A stretch of DNA of 38,684 bases from Oppiella nova (GCA_905397405.1 CAJPVJ010000118.1:1-38684); one strand, 5' to 3'. Shown: positions 12,012 through 23,600, numbered from the stretch's first letter. Translations and numbers: made by a program. The notes: generated by a model not told the origin, from the letters alone.

Positions 12012-15000
12012 TTATGTCTTCTTTCGCCGATGAATGGGTGACTTTGTGGGAGATTTAGCACAAGACTTGTCCACTCCTAAGAAGCGATAGAGATATGGCG
12101 GCCAATTGTTGGCCTTCTTCTCCGACTCGGGAATTCTCGTCGACTTTGAGTGAAGTTTTTGAAATATTTGCTCGAAATGATTGTCTGGGAATAACTGCTG
12201 AAGAATGCCTTCGAATAGCACTAAAACGAGTCGTCGGTTGAGGTTTTCGTGTTGAAACATCTCGAAGACACACATCAGGCCCTTACGACTCGTCTCACTG
12301 CCTATAATGCGCTTCAAGTCATCTGAAAACACAAGTCGTGTTATCTATGGATCAAGTTGTTTGTGAATGGCATTCATACCCGAAAGACTCGTCAGCAAAA
12401 GCATTTTGGCGGCCACTCTGGTCCTCATTTTGGTGCTCTGACTCCGAGGTGGGAGGGGTTGAGCCAACTGACCGCTCGGCCAAAACGAGTTCCTTATATA
12501 GGAATAAAACAAATTCATTTCACGAATCTATTTAAACTTCAAATCATTACTTAAAGGCTTTGATATAATCGGCAACCGATGGAGCACTGGTCAGGTCTTC
12601 GACGTAGTCAATGATTTTCTTGTTGATGGCGTCCCCGTATGTCATATGAATTATTTGTCTTAAAAACGTGACAATTCTTCGTCGCAGCCATAGGTTCTTA
12701 TTCTTCAAATCAAACACTTCGTCCATTAATAACAACATAATTCTTAGCGGAATATTGTCTTCACTATCGATGTCTAGATTAGCCGACACTTTGGAGCTCT
12801 CGCTTGGATTAATTGTTTGCAACTTTGGGTTTTGGGCTTCATTTGGAAAATTAACTTTAAAACTACTTTTAGTGGACTGAAGAGGTTGTGATGGATTGGT
12901 GGACGTGAGTGAACTCATTCGACTCAACCGCTGCAAACCGTCTAAGAAATTACCGGAACTATTCTTCATCACATTTCCCACATTCATCACCGATGACTTC
13001 AATGGATTAAATATGGAGTTTTGGACACTTTTGGAGAACTGGAACTTTTCCTTCTCGTAGTTTCCGGGTCTGAAGAAGTGAAGCACTTGTTCTCTAAGAT
13101 CTGGTCTCAATTTAGAGGTCTTAAGTAATTGATTTAAGTATGTGTTCAGCAAATGCTTCCTCTGCTCCAAAAACTCTTTATTCATATTATTGAAAGTTCT
13201 TTTGCCGGGAAGTGTTAGACTCTTTAGATTCGGGTATTTGTCAGTAATATTTTGATGAAATGAATGGAAGTCTGAATAACGTCTCAAAATAACCCACTTT
13301 TCTTCGGGCGAATTATTAGTCTTTTTGGTCACATTTATGACATAAGCGGCGTAAGCGTTGCCAAACTCACGGATGACACCTGTTTTGATGATCTCAGCGC
13401 TCATTTCCAGCTCTCCGGTCGCACACAAAGTAGTGTTGGAAGTGCTGTAACCAGACGTTGAGTTGGATGTGCCCGAACCCTCACTAGTAATGGATATATT
13501 ATCGGATGCCAACACAATATCCTCCAGAGAGTTGAGACTATCGCAGTCATCAAATGTGATTGAATTGATAGAATTGGTGTCATTGTCGTCACACTTCGTC
13601 GATGGCTCACTGTCTTCCTCTGGTTTACAATTGAGTTCTTTGAGTAAATCAAGTTCTGCTAACAGTTTGATGTAATGATTACTCTTTTTAAAAGCACTGA
13701 AGAACTGGTCGTTATTCATCATAACATCATAGACCTGATGGTGAGCCGAATCGAACCAGTTTTCTGACAACTTTTCGGTCATAATTCTTGAGTGAATATT
13801 CTTACAAATAGTTTCATCTAATTTGAGTTTATGGGAAGCCTTTCCAGACAAATATGTGTCGTATATATTAACGGCCGCCTCTTTAAGACTTTCCAAATCA
13901 ACTGATTTATAGGACTCCGATTTCCCAAGTTTTATGAGCTCTGCCTCCGATATCTGTTGTTCGGCCGACACTTTGAAGGCGTCGACATTCAAATAGAAGT
14001 ACACGTATTCCTGAGCGCCGATACTTGACATGAATTCAATGAAATATGAGAGACCGATGCTGTTCTTCAATACCACATCAAATGGGAGTGAAAAGAGTTT
14101 CGTATTATTCCAATCGATTTGCTATTAACCGAAACACAGNATTCCTGAGCGCCGATACTTGACATGAATTCAATGAAATATGAGAGACCGATGCTGTTCT
14201 TCAATACCACATCAAATGGGAGTGAAAAGAGTTTCGTATTATTCCAATCGATTTGCTATTAACCGAAACACAGCAAAGTAAGCAAAATTGCAATCTAAGT
14301 GTACGCTAACTATTGTCAGTTTAAGCTTACGGTTGGAATTCCGTTGGAGTCCGAGTCAAAACTGCCCTCATTTACAGACTTCAGGCGACTTTCAATCAAA
14401 TCCTTGACGAATAAAAGACTACTCAACTGTTGCTTGATTTCAAAGTCATCGTAGAGCGCCGATACTTGACATGAATTCAATGAAATATGAGAGACCGATG
14501 CTGTTCTTCAATACCACATCAAATGGGAGTGAAAAGAGTTTCGTATTATTCCAATCGATTTGCTATTAACCGAAACACAGGAAAGTAAGCAAGCAAAGTC
14601 AGCAAAATTGCAATCTAAGTGTACGCTAACTATTGTCAGTTTAAACAAATATGAGAATGCCAACCTTAAGGCAACCTCAGGCTCAGTTTTGACGGGAGTA
14701 AATGTCTGAAGTCCGCTGAAAGTTAGTTTAGGAACTGCTTATTTTCTGATGAGTTGACAACGAACTAAAGTTTCAGTAGCACTCCTCCGGTGTCCTAATC
14801 GTTGCAAACAATATCATTAATATAAGACAGACTCACATCTCAAATAACAAACAACTCGTACTTTGGAGCGAAGGAAAGCAATCTCGTGGTTAACCATTTG
14901 CCGGACGGCCTCCAACTCTTCGCTTTTATCACACAAACGCAATATATTAATGAATGTTAGCGAACTTTGCTCTATACTAAATATCTCGGTTTGTTAACAA

Positions 15001-16387
15001 ACCAAATACTTCAGACCTAGCCTGTCGTAAAGGTCATTTCCTATATTTGTACTGAATTGTTGTTCAGGGATTTTTATTTTCTAAACCATTTCAACATTTA
15101 ATACCCGGAATATTCAGTGACACCACAAGAATATTCAGTGACACCACAAGAATATTCAGTGACACCACAAGAATATAGTCAAACAAACCCTAAATAATGA
15201 ACGAAAGGTTCGACTTTTAAAGCAATCGATTGGAAGTAATAAATATTGAAGAATAAGAATATTCAGTGACACCACAAGAATATTCAGTGACACCACAAGA
15301 ATATAGTCAAACAAACCCTAAATAATGAACGAAAGGTTCGACTTTTAAAGCAATCGATTGGAAGTAATAAATATTGAAGAATATCACAGATTTGGGATAA
15401 ATAGTCGGAACAGCTCTCATTGTCTTCACTGACCAAATCGCGGCAAATGTTTCGTTCCATCGATACTTCAAAGTCAAGCAATCGATTGGAAGTAATAAAT
15501 ATTGAAGAATATCACAGATTTGGGATAAATAGTCGGAACAGCTCTCATTGTCTTCACTGACCAAATCGCGGCAAATGTTTCGTTCCATCGATACTTCAAA
15601 GTCAAAGAATATCGACAATAGGTTTGCGTTCGGGTCTGAAGTGAACTCAAGTTAATTAAATGTTATCAAAGATGAATCAAATGTGACAAATGAGTGTCAA
15701 ATACCGTTGACTTTAAGTTCTTTGAGTTTATTCTGTGCCAAACGATAAAGCCTTAAATGAGAGGCAAAATCATCGACTAATTTGGTTGTCATATATGACA
15801 CGATATCCATTGAATGAAACCTTCAGTTCAAACATTAGGTTTAATTTCATAATTAAACAAATGCTACAAAAGTTAGACAGAAATGACAGAAACCTTTGAG
15901 TGACTGATTTGATGGCCAACTGAGCGATGGAGTAGAGATGAAGAGTATTGAGGACTAACCCGCTATGCTTACGTATGGTTCTCAAATATATTAGTGCTTT
16001 ACGCTCAGCGTTCTGTAGCAAGTTGACCAGTAGTTATTCGCCTACTGGCCACTTCTGTAGCCGGAAACCGTCTCTGTGGACCACAGGATTGGCACTGAGA
16101 TTATCCACGAATTCCTTCCACTCGTCATTTGAGTCAATCATTTGTATTGAATGACACGATTTGAAGATCTGGTAATCGCTTTGGACTGTCGGGTGGTTCA
16201 CGTATAGAGAGGACAGGCATCTGATAATACAGTATATTATGAGATAATTGTGAATATAATGAAATACAAACCCAATGATAGCGAAGAGGATGGACGAGAA
16301 GGTAATGAGAAGTAATTGGAGTGAGAAAGTGGACACCAATAAGACAATAGTCAAGACAATCCATAGTAAGTCGGATACTCTCATCAT
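12012..16387 (-). CDS. SNX13: SNX13-type sorting nexin (PXA-RGS-PX-nexin_C), locus locally scrambled
   Basis: ER/lipid-droplet contact protein family (fly snazarus). Readable minus-strand exons: 16387-16272 (hydrophobic membrane anchor), 16220-about 16046, 16012-15894, 15820-15705 (TTKLVDDFASHLRLYRLAQN, PXA), 15635 to about 15480 (FFDFEVSMERNICRDLV), 14971-14862 (LRLCDKSEELEAVRQMV), about 14452-14331 (IKQQLSSLLFVKDLIESRL), 14121-12551 (RGS, then PX with WVILRRYSDFHSFH and LPGKRTFNNMNKEFLEQRK, then the nexin_C start IPLRIMLLLMDEVFDLK), 12492-12380 (FWPSG, MRTRVAAK) and 12322-12012 (RRIIG-type end with KLHSKS). The exon for the PXA stretch between LLLPIDCFK and the IEQSSLTFIN exon, and an early PXA exon, were not found. 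Local duplications and an N interrupt the frame, so no single intact CDS can be written. Confidence 0.85.
14007..14580. repeat. Three copies of a 127-133 bp SNX13 exon/intron segment, one N between two
   Basis: The segment spanning the RGS exon start and its upstream intron occurs at 14007-14139, at 14141-14273 (after the single N at 14140) and at 14454-14580. Copies 1 and 2 are 133 bp and look identical. Copy 3 is 127 bp. Intron sequence after copies 2 and 3 is also partly repeated (to about 14640). At 14453 copy 3 is fused directly to another SNX13 exon without a splice acceptor. This looks like unmerged contig ends, not biology. Confidence 0.85.
15109..15298. repeat. 21-bp tandem repeat in two blocks (about 3 + 2 units)
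   Basis: The unit gaatattcagtgacaccaca (plus a) occurs three times from about 15109 and twice more from about 15257. The blocks sit in an SNX13 intron and are separated by sequence that is itself duplicated. Coordinates are good to about one base. Confidence 0.8.
15130..15603. repeat. Nested 127-128 bp tandem duplications over an SNX13 PXA exon
   Basis: Two overlapping exact duplications. The first, period about 127-128 bp, covers about 15130-15383. The second, period 128, has copies at 15348-15475 and 15476-15603. The second duplicates most of the exon coding for ERNICRDLVSEDNESC, and one of the two copies is out of frame with the other. Confidence 0.85.
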
Positions 16388-17356
16388 TCATAGCATTCAC
16401 TGAATTGACTGCAATAAGTGAAGTTAATCACCAATTCACAAACGGTAAGTAATATCGGCATTTATATGATTTTATTTCATAATACACTAAACATAATTAT
16501 AAACCGTGAAAATAATACTTTAGTAAAAGTGACTTTTATATTTGAATAGTGTTAACAGTGTTAACGACTAATTAATTATAGTATTTATATAATAAGTCAC
16601 ACTCTTATCGATTCAGGTGTTTAGCGAATCGCATAATAACTATAATACTAATAATGAATGCTTTTGTAATTCATTACATGAATCATTGAGTCAATGTTAT
16701 ACACTTTTTATGTTTAAGTTTACGGTAGTCTATATTTCAAATATTTAATAATACAAACAATGAGTACATGGTATTACCTGTACTGTACAGGTATTATATA
16801 GCCTATTATAGCCTGCATATGATTGCATTCACTGTACGCCTACACTCACACCGTTCACAAATTCATTGAGTTCATTCAGGAGAATCCCTTTCCCTTTAAA
16901 TTTGGAGCATTCAGTCAAATGTCAAATGTGTTTGTTATTAAGTTTCTAACTGTACAGTACAAGTTAGCATTTTAGCATGACTTTCAGTATGTGATGCCAT
17001 TCACATACAATTTTATACACAAGTTTACAATCGTCACTATTCATGAATTTTACAATTTTCACATTTCATCACTTAAATGGACAATAAATTAGTAATTTTA
17101 TTCAAAATCAATCAACATGTTACATTTGTTATAATTTTATTTTTAATAATTCAAACTTAAATATTATTACAGAAATAGTATTATATGATATAAAACCAAT
17201 AGAAAATGTTTATCTATTACTGTTATATGAATTATTTGTATTAGTGTTTTGTCTCAAGACAAATATAGATAAAAATAAGAGTTATACAAAGCTGAGAACA
17301 AGAAGCACAAGCTCAGACTAGAGTCGCAGAAACTACCGGTGGCTGTGGACAAAGTA
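16388..17356. other. AT-rich intergenic region with a small palindrome
   Basis: Almost 1 kb between the SNX13 start (-) and the DDX49 stop (-). It should hold the SNX13 promoter on the left and the DDX49 3' flank on the right. A 19-bp odd palindrome (tacctgtactgtacaggta) lies at 16775-16793. No coding exon was seen. Confidence 0.55.
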
Positions 17357-18760
17357 CTATAAATTCTGTGAGAAGAGCAGTTTCACTTCGGCCTTCATTT
17401 TGGTTTCGATGAAATTCTCAATACTCTTAAGGAGTTCGATGTCGTATTGAGTGACAAATGTTATCGATTTCCCCAAATATTTAGACGACAACACTGTTTG
17501 ACTCTTTTTGGGCTTCAAGTGATTACTTGAATCTCTTTTAAACTTTTTATTACTTTTTGGTCCATCGGTTCCATCGGTTCCATCATCTGCTTCTTCAACA
17601 GGAGTTTCACTTATTTGCGGAACTTTTGGAAGCGTTTTAAAGTCAGGTTTACGACAAGTTCTGCCGACTCTATGCACGTAAACGGTTGCAGATTTAGGAC
17701 AGTTGTAGTTAATGATGAGATCCACTTGTGGTAAGTCGAGGCCCCGATTGGCCAAATCGGTTGTCACCAGAATTTTCGACTTCAGAGATCGAAACTTCTC
17801 GAGCGCTGCAAACCTCAGGTTTTGCTTCATATCGGCGTTAAGTATGACTGGATTTAGATTGAAATCCGATCGGTCGAGACCTAAAGAGATGAGCACTTTG
17901 TGGATCAGTTTCGCCTCTTTCTTCGTCGCACAGAATATAATCAACTGTCGGAACGAGAGGTCGAGAATGCATTCAATCAAATACACAAATTTCACCGATT
18001 CTGGACACAACACGTATCTCTGGTCGAGGTCTTCATTTGTGGCTAATTCTCGCTTCACGTCATCAATGGTTGGCAACAGATTCACGACAACCGGCTGTTC
18101 GCCCGAAGCCTTCTTTGCAATCAATTTTTGCAACTCTTCTAAAGCTGTCGTCAAAGTGGCGCTGAAGAGCAGTGTTTGTCTTCTGTGGTTAGTATTGGCG
18201 GACATGTCGTCCAAAAATGTGAGAATGTCTTTGATTTGTTGAGCGAATCCGGAGCTAATGAGTTGATCCGCTTCGTCGAGTACGAGACAATCAAACCTAA
18301 GGGACGCCTTATGTCCGCAAACGTCGAGAAAGTTGCGATTATAGAAGTGGTCGACCAGACGGCCGGGTGTGGCCACCACTACATTGGGTTTCCCGAACCA
18401 CAAGCCCTGCGCTTCCTCGTGGTCTTCGCCGCCAATCACAAGCAGACTCTTCACGGCATGAGTGCTGGCCGTCAAGGCGACGATCATTTGGTTGATCTGA
18501 TGGGCCAACTCACGAGTGGGCGATAGGATGAGCGCGAAGTAAGGCCTCGGATCACGAACCAAGAGCTCAATGATGGGCAACAGGAAGGCCAGTGTTTTGC
18601 CGCTACCGGTGCGGCTGCACCCAAACACGTCCAGCCGTCGCGACGATAGTATCAACGGAATGGTCTCGCATTGAATCCGAGAGGGATTCTGAATCCCCAA
18701 TGTTTTCAACGCCTTCAGCAACCAATTGCTTAAACCTAACGATGAAAACGAGTCACTCAT
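17357..18760 (-). CDS. DDX49: DEAD-box RNA helicase DDX49 / Dbp8
   Basis: Nucleolar ATP-dependent RNA helicase for 40S ribosomal subunit assembly (yeast Dbp8). Intronless, 467 residues from ATG at 18760 (an upstream in-frame TTG is ignored). Motifs in order: Q motif region (FSSLGLSNWLLKALKTLGI, PSRIQCETIP), Walker A SRTGSGKT, PTRELA, VATPGRLVDH, DEAD, SAT, then helicase-C motifs LIIFCATKKEA, LVTTDLANRGLDLPQVD and HRVGRTCR. Motif VI has Cys where HRxGRTAR is usual. A short GTDGTDG/lysine-rich insert precedes the C-terminal helix, which resembles DDX49 orthologues. It is head-to-head with CCZ1, with only 163 bp between start codons. Confidence 0.94.
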   Translation of the reverse strand: MSDSFSSLGLSNWLLKALKTLGIQNPSRIQCETIPLILSSRRLDVFGCSRTGSGKTLAFLLPIIELLVRDPRPYFALILSPTRELAHQINQMIVALTASTHAVKSLLVIGGEDHEEAQGLWFGKPNVVVATPGRLVDHFYNRNFLDVCGHKASLRFDCLVLDEADQLISSGFAQQIKDILTFLDDMSANTNHRRQTLLFSATLTTALEELQKLIAKKASGEQPVVVNLLPTIDDVKRELATNEDLDQRYVLCPESVKFVYLIECILDLSFRQLIIFCATKKEAKLIHKVLISLGLDRSDFNLNPVILNADMKQNLRFAALEKFRSLKSKILVTTDLANRGLDLPQVDLIINYNCPKSATVYVHRVGRTCRKPDFKTLPKVPQISETPVEEADDGTDGTDGPKSNKKFKRDSSNHLKPKKSQTVLSSKYLGKSITFVTQYDIELLKSIENFIETKMKAEVKLLFSQNL

Positions 18761-18923
18761 TGAAGACAATCAGTGGACAACTGATCCACAAATCAATTCA
18801 ATGGACACACGATTTGATGCCAACACGCGTTGACTGCATGCGAGGGACTGTCCATACATTACGTGCTGAATGTGAATGTCGTGTGAATTGCATTGAGTGG
18901 TGAAGTGAAGACAATTTGCAGCA
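18761..18923. promoter_or_regulatory. Compact shared promoter, DDX49 (-) / CCZ1 (+)
   Basis: This 163-bp gap between two divergent ATGs must contain both leaders and core promoters. No TATA box is apparent. The bidirectional role is inferred from spacing. Confidence 0.5.
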
Positions 18924-20231
18924 ATGACTCAAAATCGGATCAAATATGCATCAAATCTGCAGAAATACTTTGTGTTCAACACTGAATGGGGCGCTGAGGA
19001 GGGCAGCGAACACTTGAAGATAATATATTACCACAAAAGCAATTGTCTGGATGTGAGCGTCGATGAGATGGTGGGTGAGTGCGGACTCGCGCAGGCGGTC
19101 ATCACTTTCGCCAATAACTTCCACAAAGATAATCAAGACTTGTGTGAAGCTCTTCATGGCATCAAAAATCGATTAATCTTCTATCAAATGGAAACCAACT
19201 ACTGGTCTGTGATCTCGCTATCGGTTCCCTATTCTGTGCTCAAGACTAACGAAGACTCGAATCAAATCATTGAATACCATAACGAAGAGATCAACGACTC
19301 GTTCGTGAAATTGATTTTACATAACATTTACCAACACTTCCGTCTCATCAACGGACCCATCGATAAGCTGTGGTCAAGTGTCAACGAAAACAGGGATCAG
19401 TTCTTAAACGTGTGCAACGCCTTCTTCGACAATATAATACCGTCGCTGAAGTTGTCGCCAATAAGTCTGATAGAAGTGTATTCCGCGATACAATACCTGC
19501 CATTGGATTCAATCACATTCATGTCCACCCAATCCTTCGTCAATCACGTCAAATGCATTGACTCTCAACTCATTCGCCACACAATGCTCTTATATAACGA
19601 CCAATTGGTCAGCAGTTCTCTACCACTCAATGACACCAAAACTCTTTACAATTATTTAGTCAATGTTGTCATTCCGGACGCCGTGTGTGAGGAGATCAGT
19701 GGTCAGCAGTCGGTGAAGACTCGTTGGATTCGGCGAGACGTGAAGATATATCTCGAGGAATGTGAGCACCACTTCTATCGCATGAATTTGTACCGATCTA
19801 TAAATGGCACCACTTTTGTGCTACTCCTGAGTCGCGACGACTCGCAAGTATTGGTTAAATGTGATGCTCTGATGTGCACTCGTATTGTGGGTCTGACCAC
19901 CAAATTGGCCGAAATGGCCATCAAAATCAATGTGACCACAAGTGTGAGCAGTGATTCCGCGGCCAAAGAGGCCTTCAAATTCGTTTACTTCAATTCGAGT
20001 AACAATGCGTTCAAAGCAAACATTTCCTCACTTTTCGATCAAAGAAAGATCAGTGAATCAGAGTTTGTCAAACTTGTGGTCGATATCGATTCAGATCTCA
20101 ATTCTGTCATCAAATGCAATAATGTCTGTGAAATCATCAGTAAGACAACGAACGACTCGTGGCTTATTGTCCACCACTCGCTACTATCCTGTGACAAGAG
20201 CTACAACTTGGTGTTTTTGCGATTAGAATAA
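18924..20231 (+). CDS. CCZ1: Vacuolar fusion protein CCZ1 (Rab7 GEF subunit)
   Basis: CCZ1 pairs with MON1 to activate Rab7 on late endosomes and autophagosomes. Intronless, 435 residues (human 482). The first longin-type region starts YFVFNTEWGAEEGSEHLKII, equivalent to human FIYNPRFGPREGQEENKIL. VGECGLAQAVITFANNF, NYWSVISLSVP, LPLDSITFMSTQSFVNHV, TMLLYNDQLV and FKFVYFNSSNNAFKAN all align in order with the human protein. The C-terminus is the predicted third longin-like domain and ends LVFLRLE. AATAAA follows at 20283-20288. No oddities apart from a modestly shorter length. Confidence 0.92.
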   Translation: MTQNRIKYASNLQKYFVFNTEWGAEEGSEHLKIIYYHKSNCLDVSVDEMVGECGLAQAVITFANNFHKDNQDLCEALHGIKNRLIFYQMETNYWSVISLSVPYSVLKTNEDSNQIIEYHNEEINDSFVKLILHNIYQHFRLINGPIDKLWSSVNENRDQFLNVCNAFFDNIIPSLKLSPISLIEVYSAIQYLPLDSITFMSTQSFVNHVKCIDSQLIRHTMLLYNDQLVSSSLPLNDTKTLYNYLVNVVIPDAVCEEISGQQSVKTRWIRRDVKIYLEECEHHFYRMNLYRSINGTTFVLLLSRDDSQVLVKCDALMCTRIVGLTTKLAEMAIKINVTTSVSSDSAAKEAFKFVYFNSSNNAFKANISSLFDQRKISESEFVKLVVDIDSDLNSVIKCNNVCEIISKTTNDSWLIVHHSLLSCDKSYNLVFLRLE

Positions 20232-20605
20232 CTTCGGAGGCTATGTCACTTGCGTAACTGCACGTTTGTCAAATTCTTATAAAATAAACAACTAACTTAA
20301 GTATCAAAATTAATCGGAATTATTTGTTAGACTATTTTCATTGCAAAGTTATTAAGTTACATATTATTAAGTTTGTTAACTCAATTATTTATTAAATTAA
20401 ATATAAACTTATATTTATAATTTCGTTTGTAATTTATTTTAATAAATTATTATAAGTACTGTAATATTAATCAAATAATTTTAAGGTAACATACGGTATT
20501 TTTTGTGTCAAAATTATTAATCATTAATATTTACGTATAATAGTCTAATAATTTGGGAACAATTAAGAGGTTTTGTTTTGATAACAAGTGAGTAAAACAT
20601 AGCAA
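20232..20605. other. Convergent AT-rich 3' flanks
   Basis: About 370 bp between the 3' ends of CCZ1 (+) and the NPC1-NTD gene (-). It contains the CCZ1 AATAAA and several short A/T-rich stretches, with no other feature. Confidence 0.55.
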
Positions 20606-23600
20606 TTAAAGGCAAGCCTCGGGACAATCTTTACATTCACAGGCATGACTGTCAGGAGCGGGAGATTCACTACAAGAATATACTTTTTCATTCATCGGAT
20701 AAATTATATTGCCATTAATGTTGACAGTATTTTCTCGGATAAGCTTAACATCCATTTGAAATGGACTTTTGGGTGGCAAAGATTGCCTTTCAGGGTATTT
20801 AAGATCGGTAAAGACTCGGCTTGTTTCGAACTAAACAGGGGTGAAAGGCGTGTAACACAAGTATTATCACGGCAACTTATATCTAAACGTGCAATTATAT
20901 AATCCATGTGCAAAATCATTATTTATATAATACTCCAAGTGTTCAATGAGTTCGTTGGGGCCCTGTTTTGTTGTATTCACTACTCTTAACATTTGATTCT
21001 GTTTTGGAGAACAAGTGAATTGACACAGAATTTGCTTTAAGTTGTGGATACAGGAGGGACACTGAGAGAGACCCAACTTTTCCAGTAATTTAAAGATTGA
21101 ATTCATGCGATAAATAAAGCTCGTGTCACAGCATATATGGGGCACATCACTATCGACTAGTTGGGGACAAATGTTTTTTAATATTCTCAGAGAATTTCCA
21201 TCCGTTAGTGGAACTGGTCTTCTGATCTTAAGACACGGAATATTCGAATATTGAGATTTGTATCTAAAAACAATGAAAGTATAAAACAAATAATGTGTTC
21301 ATAAATTAAACCTAAACTTATTATAAAAAACATTATACTGTAAATACAGTACTTGCAAGTGGTATCCAAAATGCAATATTCATTCTCAGCGTATGTCTCG
21401 TAATCGGAAAACTGGTGGACAATATCATCCAAATAAATCTTGAAGCCTTCCATTTCTCGTGAATCTGTGGCTCTCTTAGTCTTCTTTCCTCTAAATTTAG
21501 GCATTTCTTTCTTAATGATTTTGGTCTCTCCCGGAGCACACGACCCATCGCAATGAATACAGGGACAGATACCTTCACCAGTATGTGGTTTGTCCGAACT
21601 AAACATCTTTGAAACGAATTGACCAAACATAACCTGAGGTAGACTACAATGGCAAAGAAGTAATCATTTCTGTTTTAAAGACTTTTCATATTTGTAAAAG
21701 TTAATTTAGTTCTTAGTTTAATAAATTTGACTTGTGTTCATAATTCTAAATTCCTAATCAGGGATAAAACAATCAAAGCCAATTTTCAATATAAAATGTA
21801 TCCAGAACAATTTTTTATTTCAAAAACGTCTTAAATGAACTTAGTTTGTAAGCTTCTACATTTCTAACAATGTAAAAAAGTTTTGCATTACTGCCAAACT
21901 TTGTTTTAGAATCTAAAATTTAGATATTAATATTTGAGAATATAAAGTAATAGTTTTGGGTTTATTTTTACACTAAATTATATCACTATGAAATTATTTA
22001 TAGGACTAGTTAATTAACAAACAAGATTGTATATTGGAATTGGATTGTAGATTGGACTTTATCAGAGAAATTTATAAAAACCATTGTGAATACAATAACA
22101 CCTAGATCAATAAATAGTTGTGTTGTAATATTTTCAAGACAATCACTATAGACTTACATTTCGAAAGGGCTGTGACCATAATGTTCCGCATCTCCGCCAA
22201 TGTATTGCAGAAATTTTTGATGATCACATTCAGCGGCTTTATATGGCTTACAGTAATGGTTGAGAACATTGGATCCCAAACGGTGTACACCTTTGCACGA
22301 GTCATATATACCTTTAACCCAATCGTCGTTTACATTCATAACATGAAGCCTATGGTATTCAAAAGGTCTAAGTAAACCACACCAAAATCAATAAGAGTAT
22401 ATTAATACAACTAGAGATGGTGTTCTGTTTACCGTTTACTAAAAGAGTTTCAACGCCTGTGAAGTCGGACATTCCTTTAAGAACATTGAAATCATTTCAA
22501 AGGTTTGGTTCAAACGAATCACTTGTTCTTCTGTACAGCAAACACTTGGGGTATCACTGGTTGCCAAATGGGGACACATTTCCTTCAGCTCTTCCAAAGC
22601 AATTGGGTTTGCGATAGGAGTGGGCTCTTCATCCGTCACACATGGAATCACACCAAACGCTGTTTCACCGCAAATACCTTTCATAAGACACTTCTCTGTA
22701 TCTCTTTTGGTTCTCTTCACTTCAATATCTCTTTTCTTGTGATTATGACATGATTCGGGACAGTGATGGCAATCACAAGCATCCAAATCTTTATTTGCTT
22801 TTTCCGAACATTTAACATAAGATTCATTTAAGGACTCAAACGAATTGCTGCCAACTTTTGTAACTCCGTTAACCAAATGGAAATTTATTTTAAACGGAGA
22901 AATTCCCTCCTCTTCGATATGTCGGCCCAAATAGTTGAGCCAATCCTTTGCAGTGCATTCATCGCCTTTAAGTCCGTTACACATCGTGTCCATCACTTTC
23001 CCCTCGAAATTCCTGACATTTTTACACGAATCGAAAATCCCTTTGGCATACGATTCCGTTATATAGTAATCGATTTCAGTGGCAAAATGATCTCCCGATT
23101 CACTTCTTTTAATTTTCTTAACTTTTATGAATTTGTTTTGTTTCGGCGAACAATTCATTTCGCAAAACACTTTTTCGACATTTTTCAGACACGACGGACA
23201 GTGATTGAATCCCAAGTGCGCTAAGTTGTAGACAGTTATGAACATACTTTCCAATTGGAATTCATCGCAACACACATTTGGATTGGTTTGCTGATGAAAG
23301 TGCGGACACATGGCCTCCAACAGTGATAGCGAACGAAGATTCGCCTCATTTGGGGTCAGAATAATTGGATCGCTTTTGTTAGTACAGGGAATAGAACCCA
23401 ATTCTGTGTCCCCACAGATGCCTCGCATAACACAAATACCTTCATTCTTTGGGATTATATTTTAATTTATTATTAAATATTTAAGTATTTAAAATTAAAA
23501 TAAAAGTAATATTTTAACCAAATATAGGTTTAAATAGTTGAAGTTACCTGAGAATAAGCTGAAGATATAAAAATAATATTAACTAGTAGTATGTAAAAAG

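Noticed and set aside
15307-15618. Open frame reading through both copies of the SNX13 PXA exon.
   Set aside because: The second copy is read out of frame, so the predicted protein is an artefact of the duplication.
16775-16793. 19-bp palindrome tacctgtactgtacaggta.
   Set aside because: Related gtactgta/tgtacagta words recur in the AT-rich gaps, so it is probably simple-sequence background.
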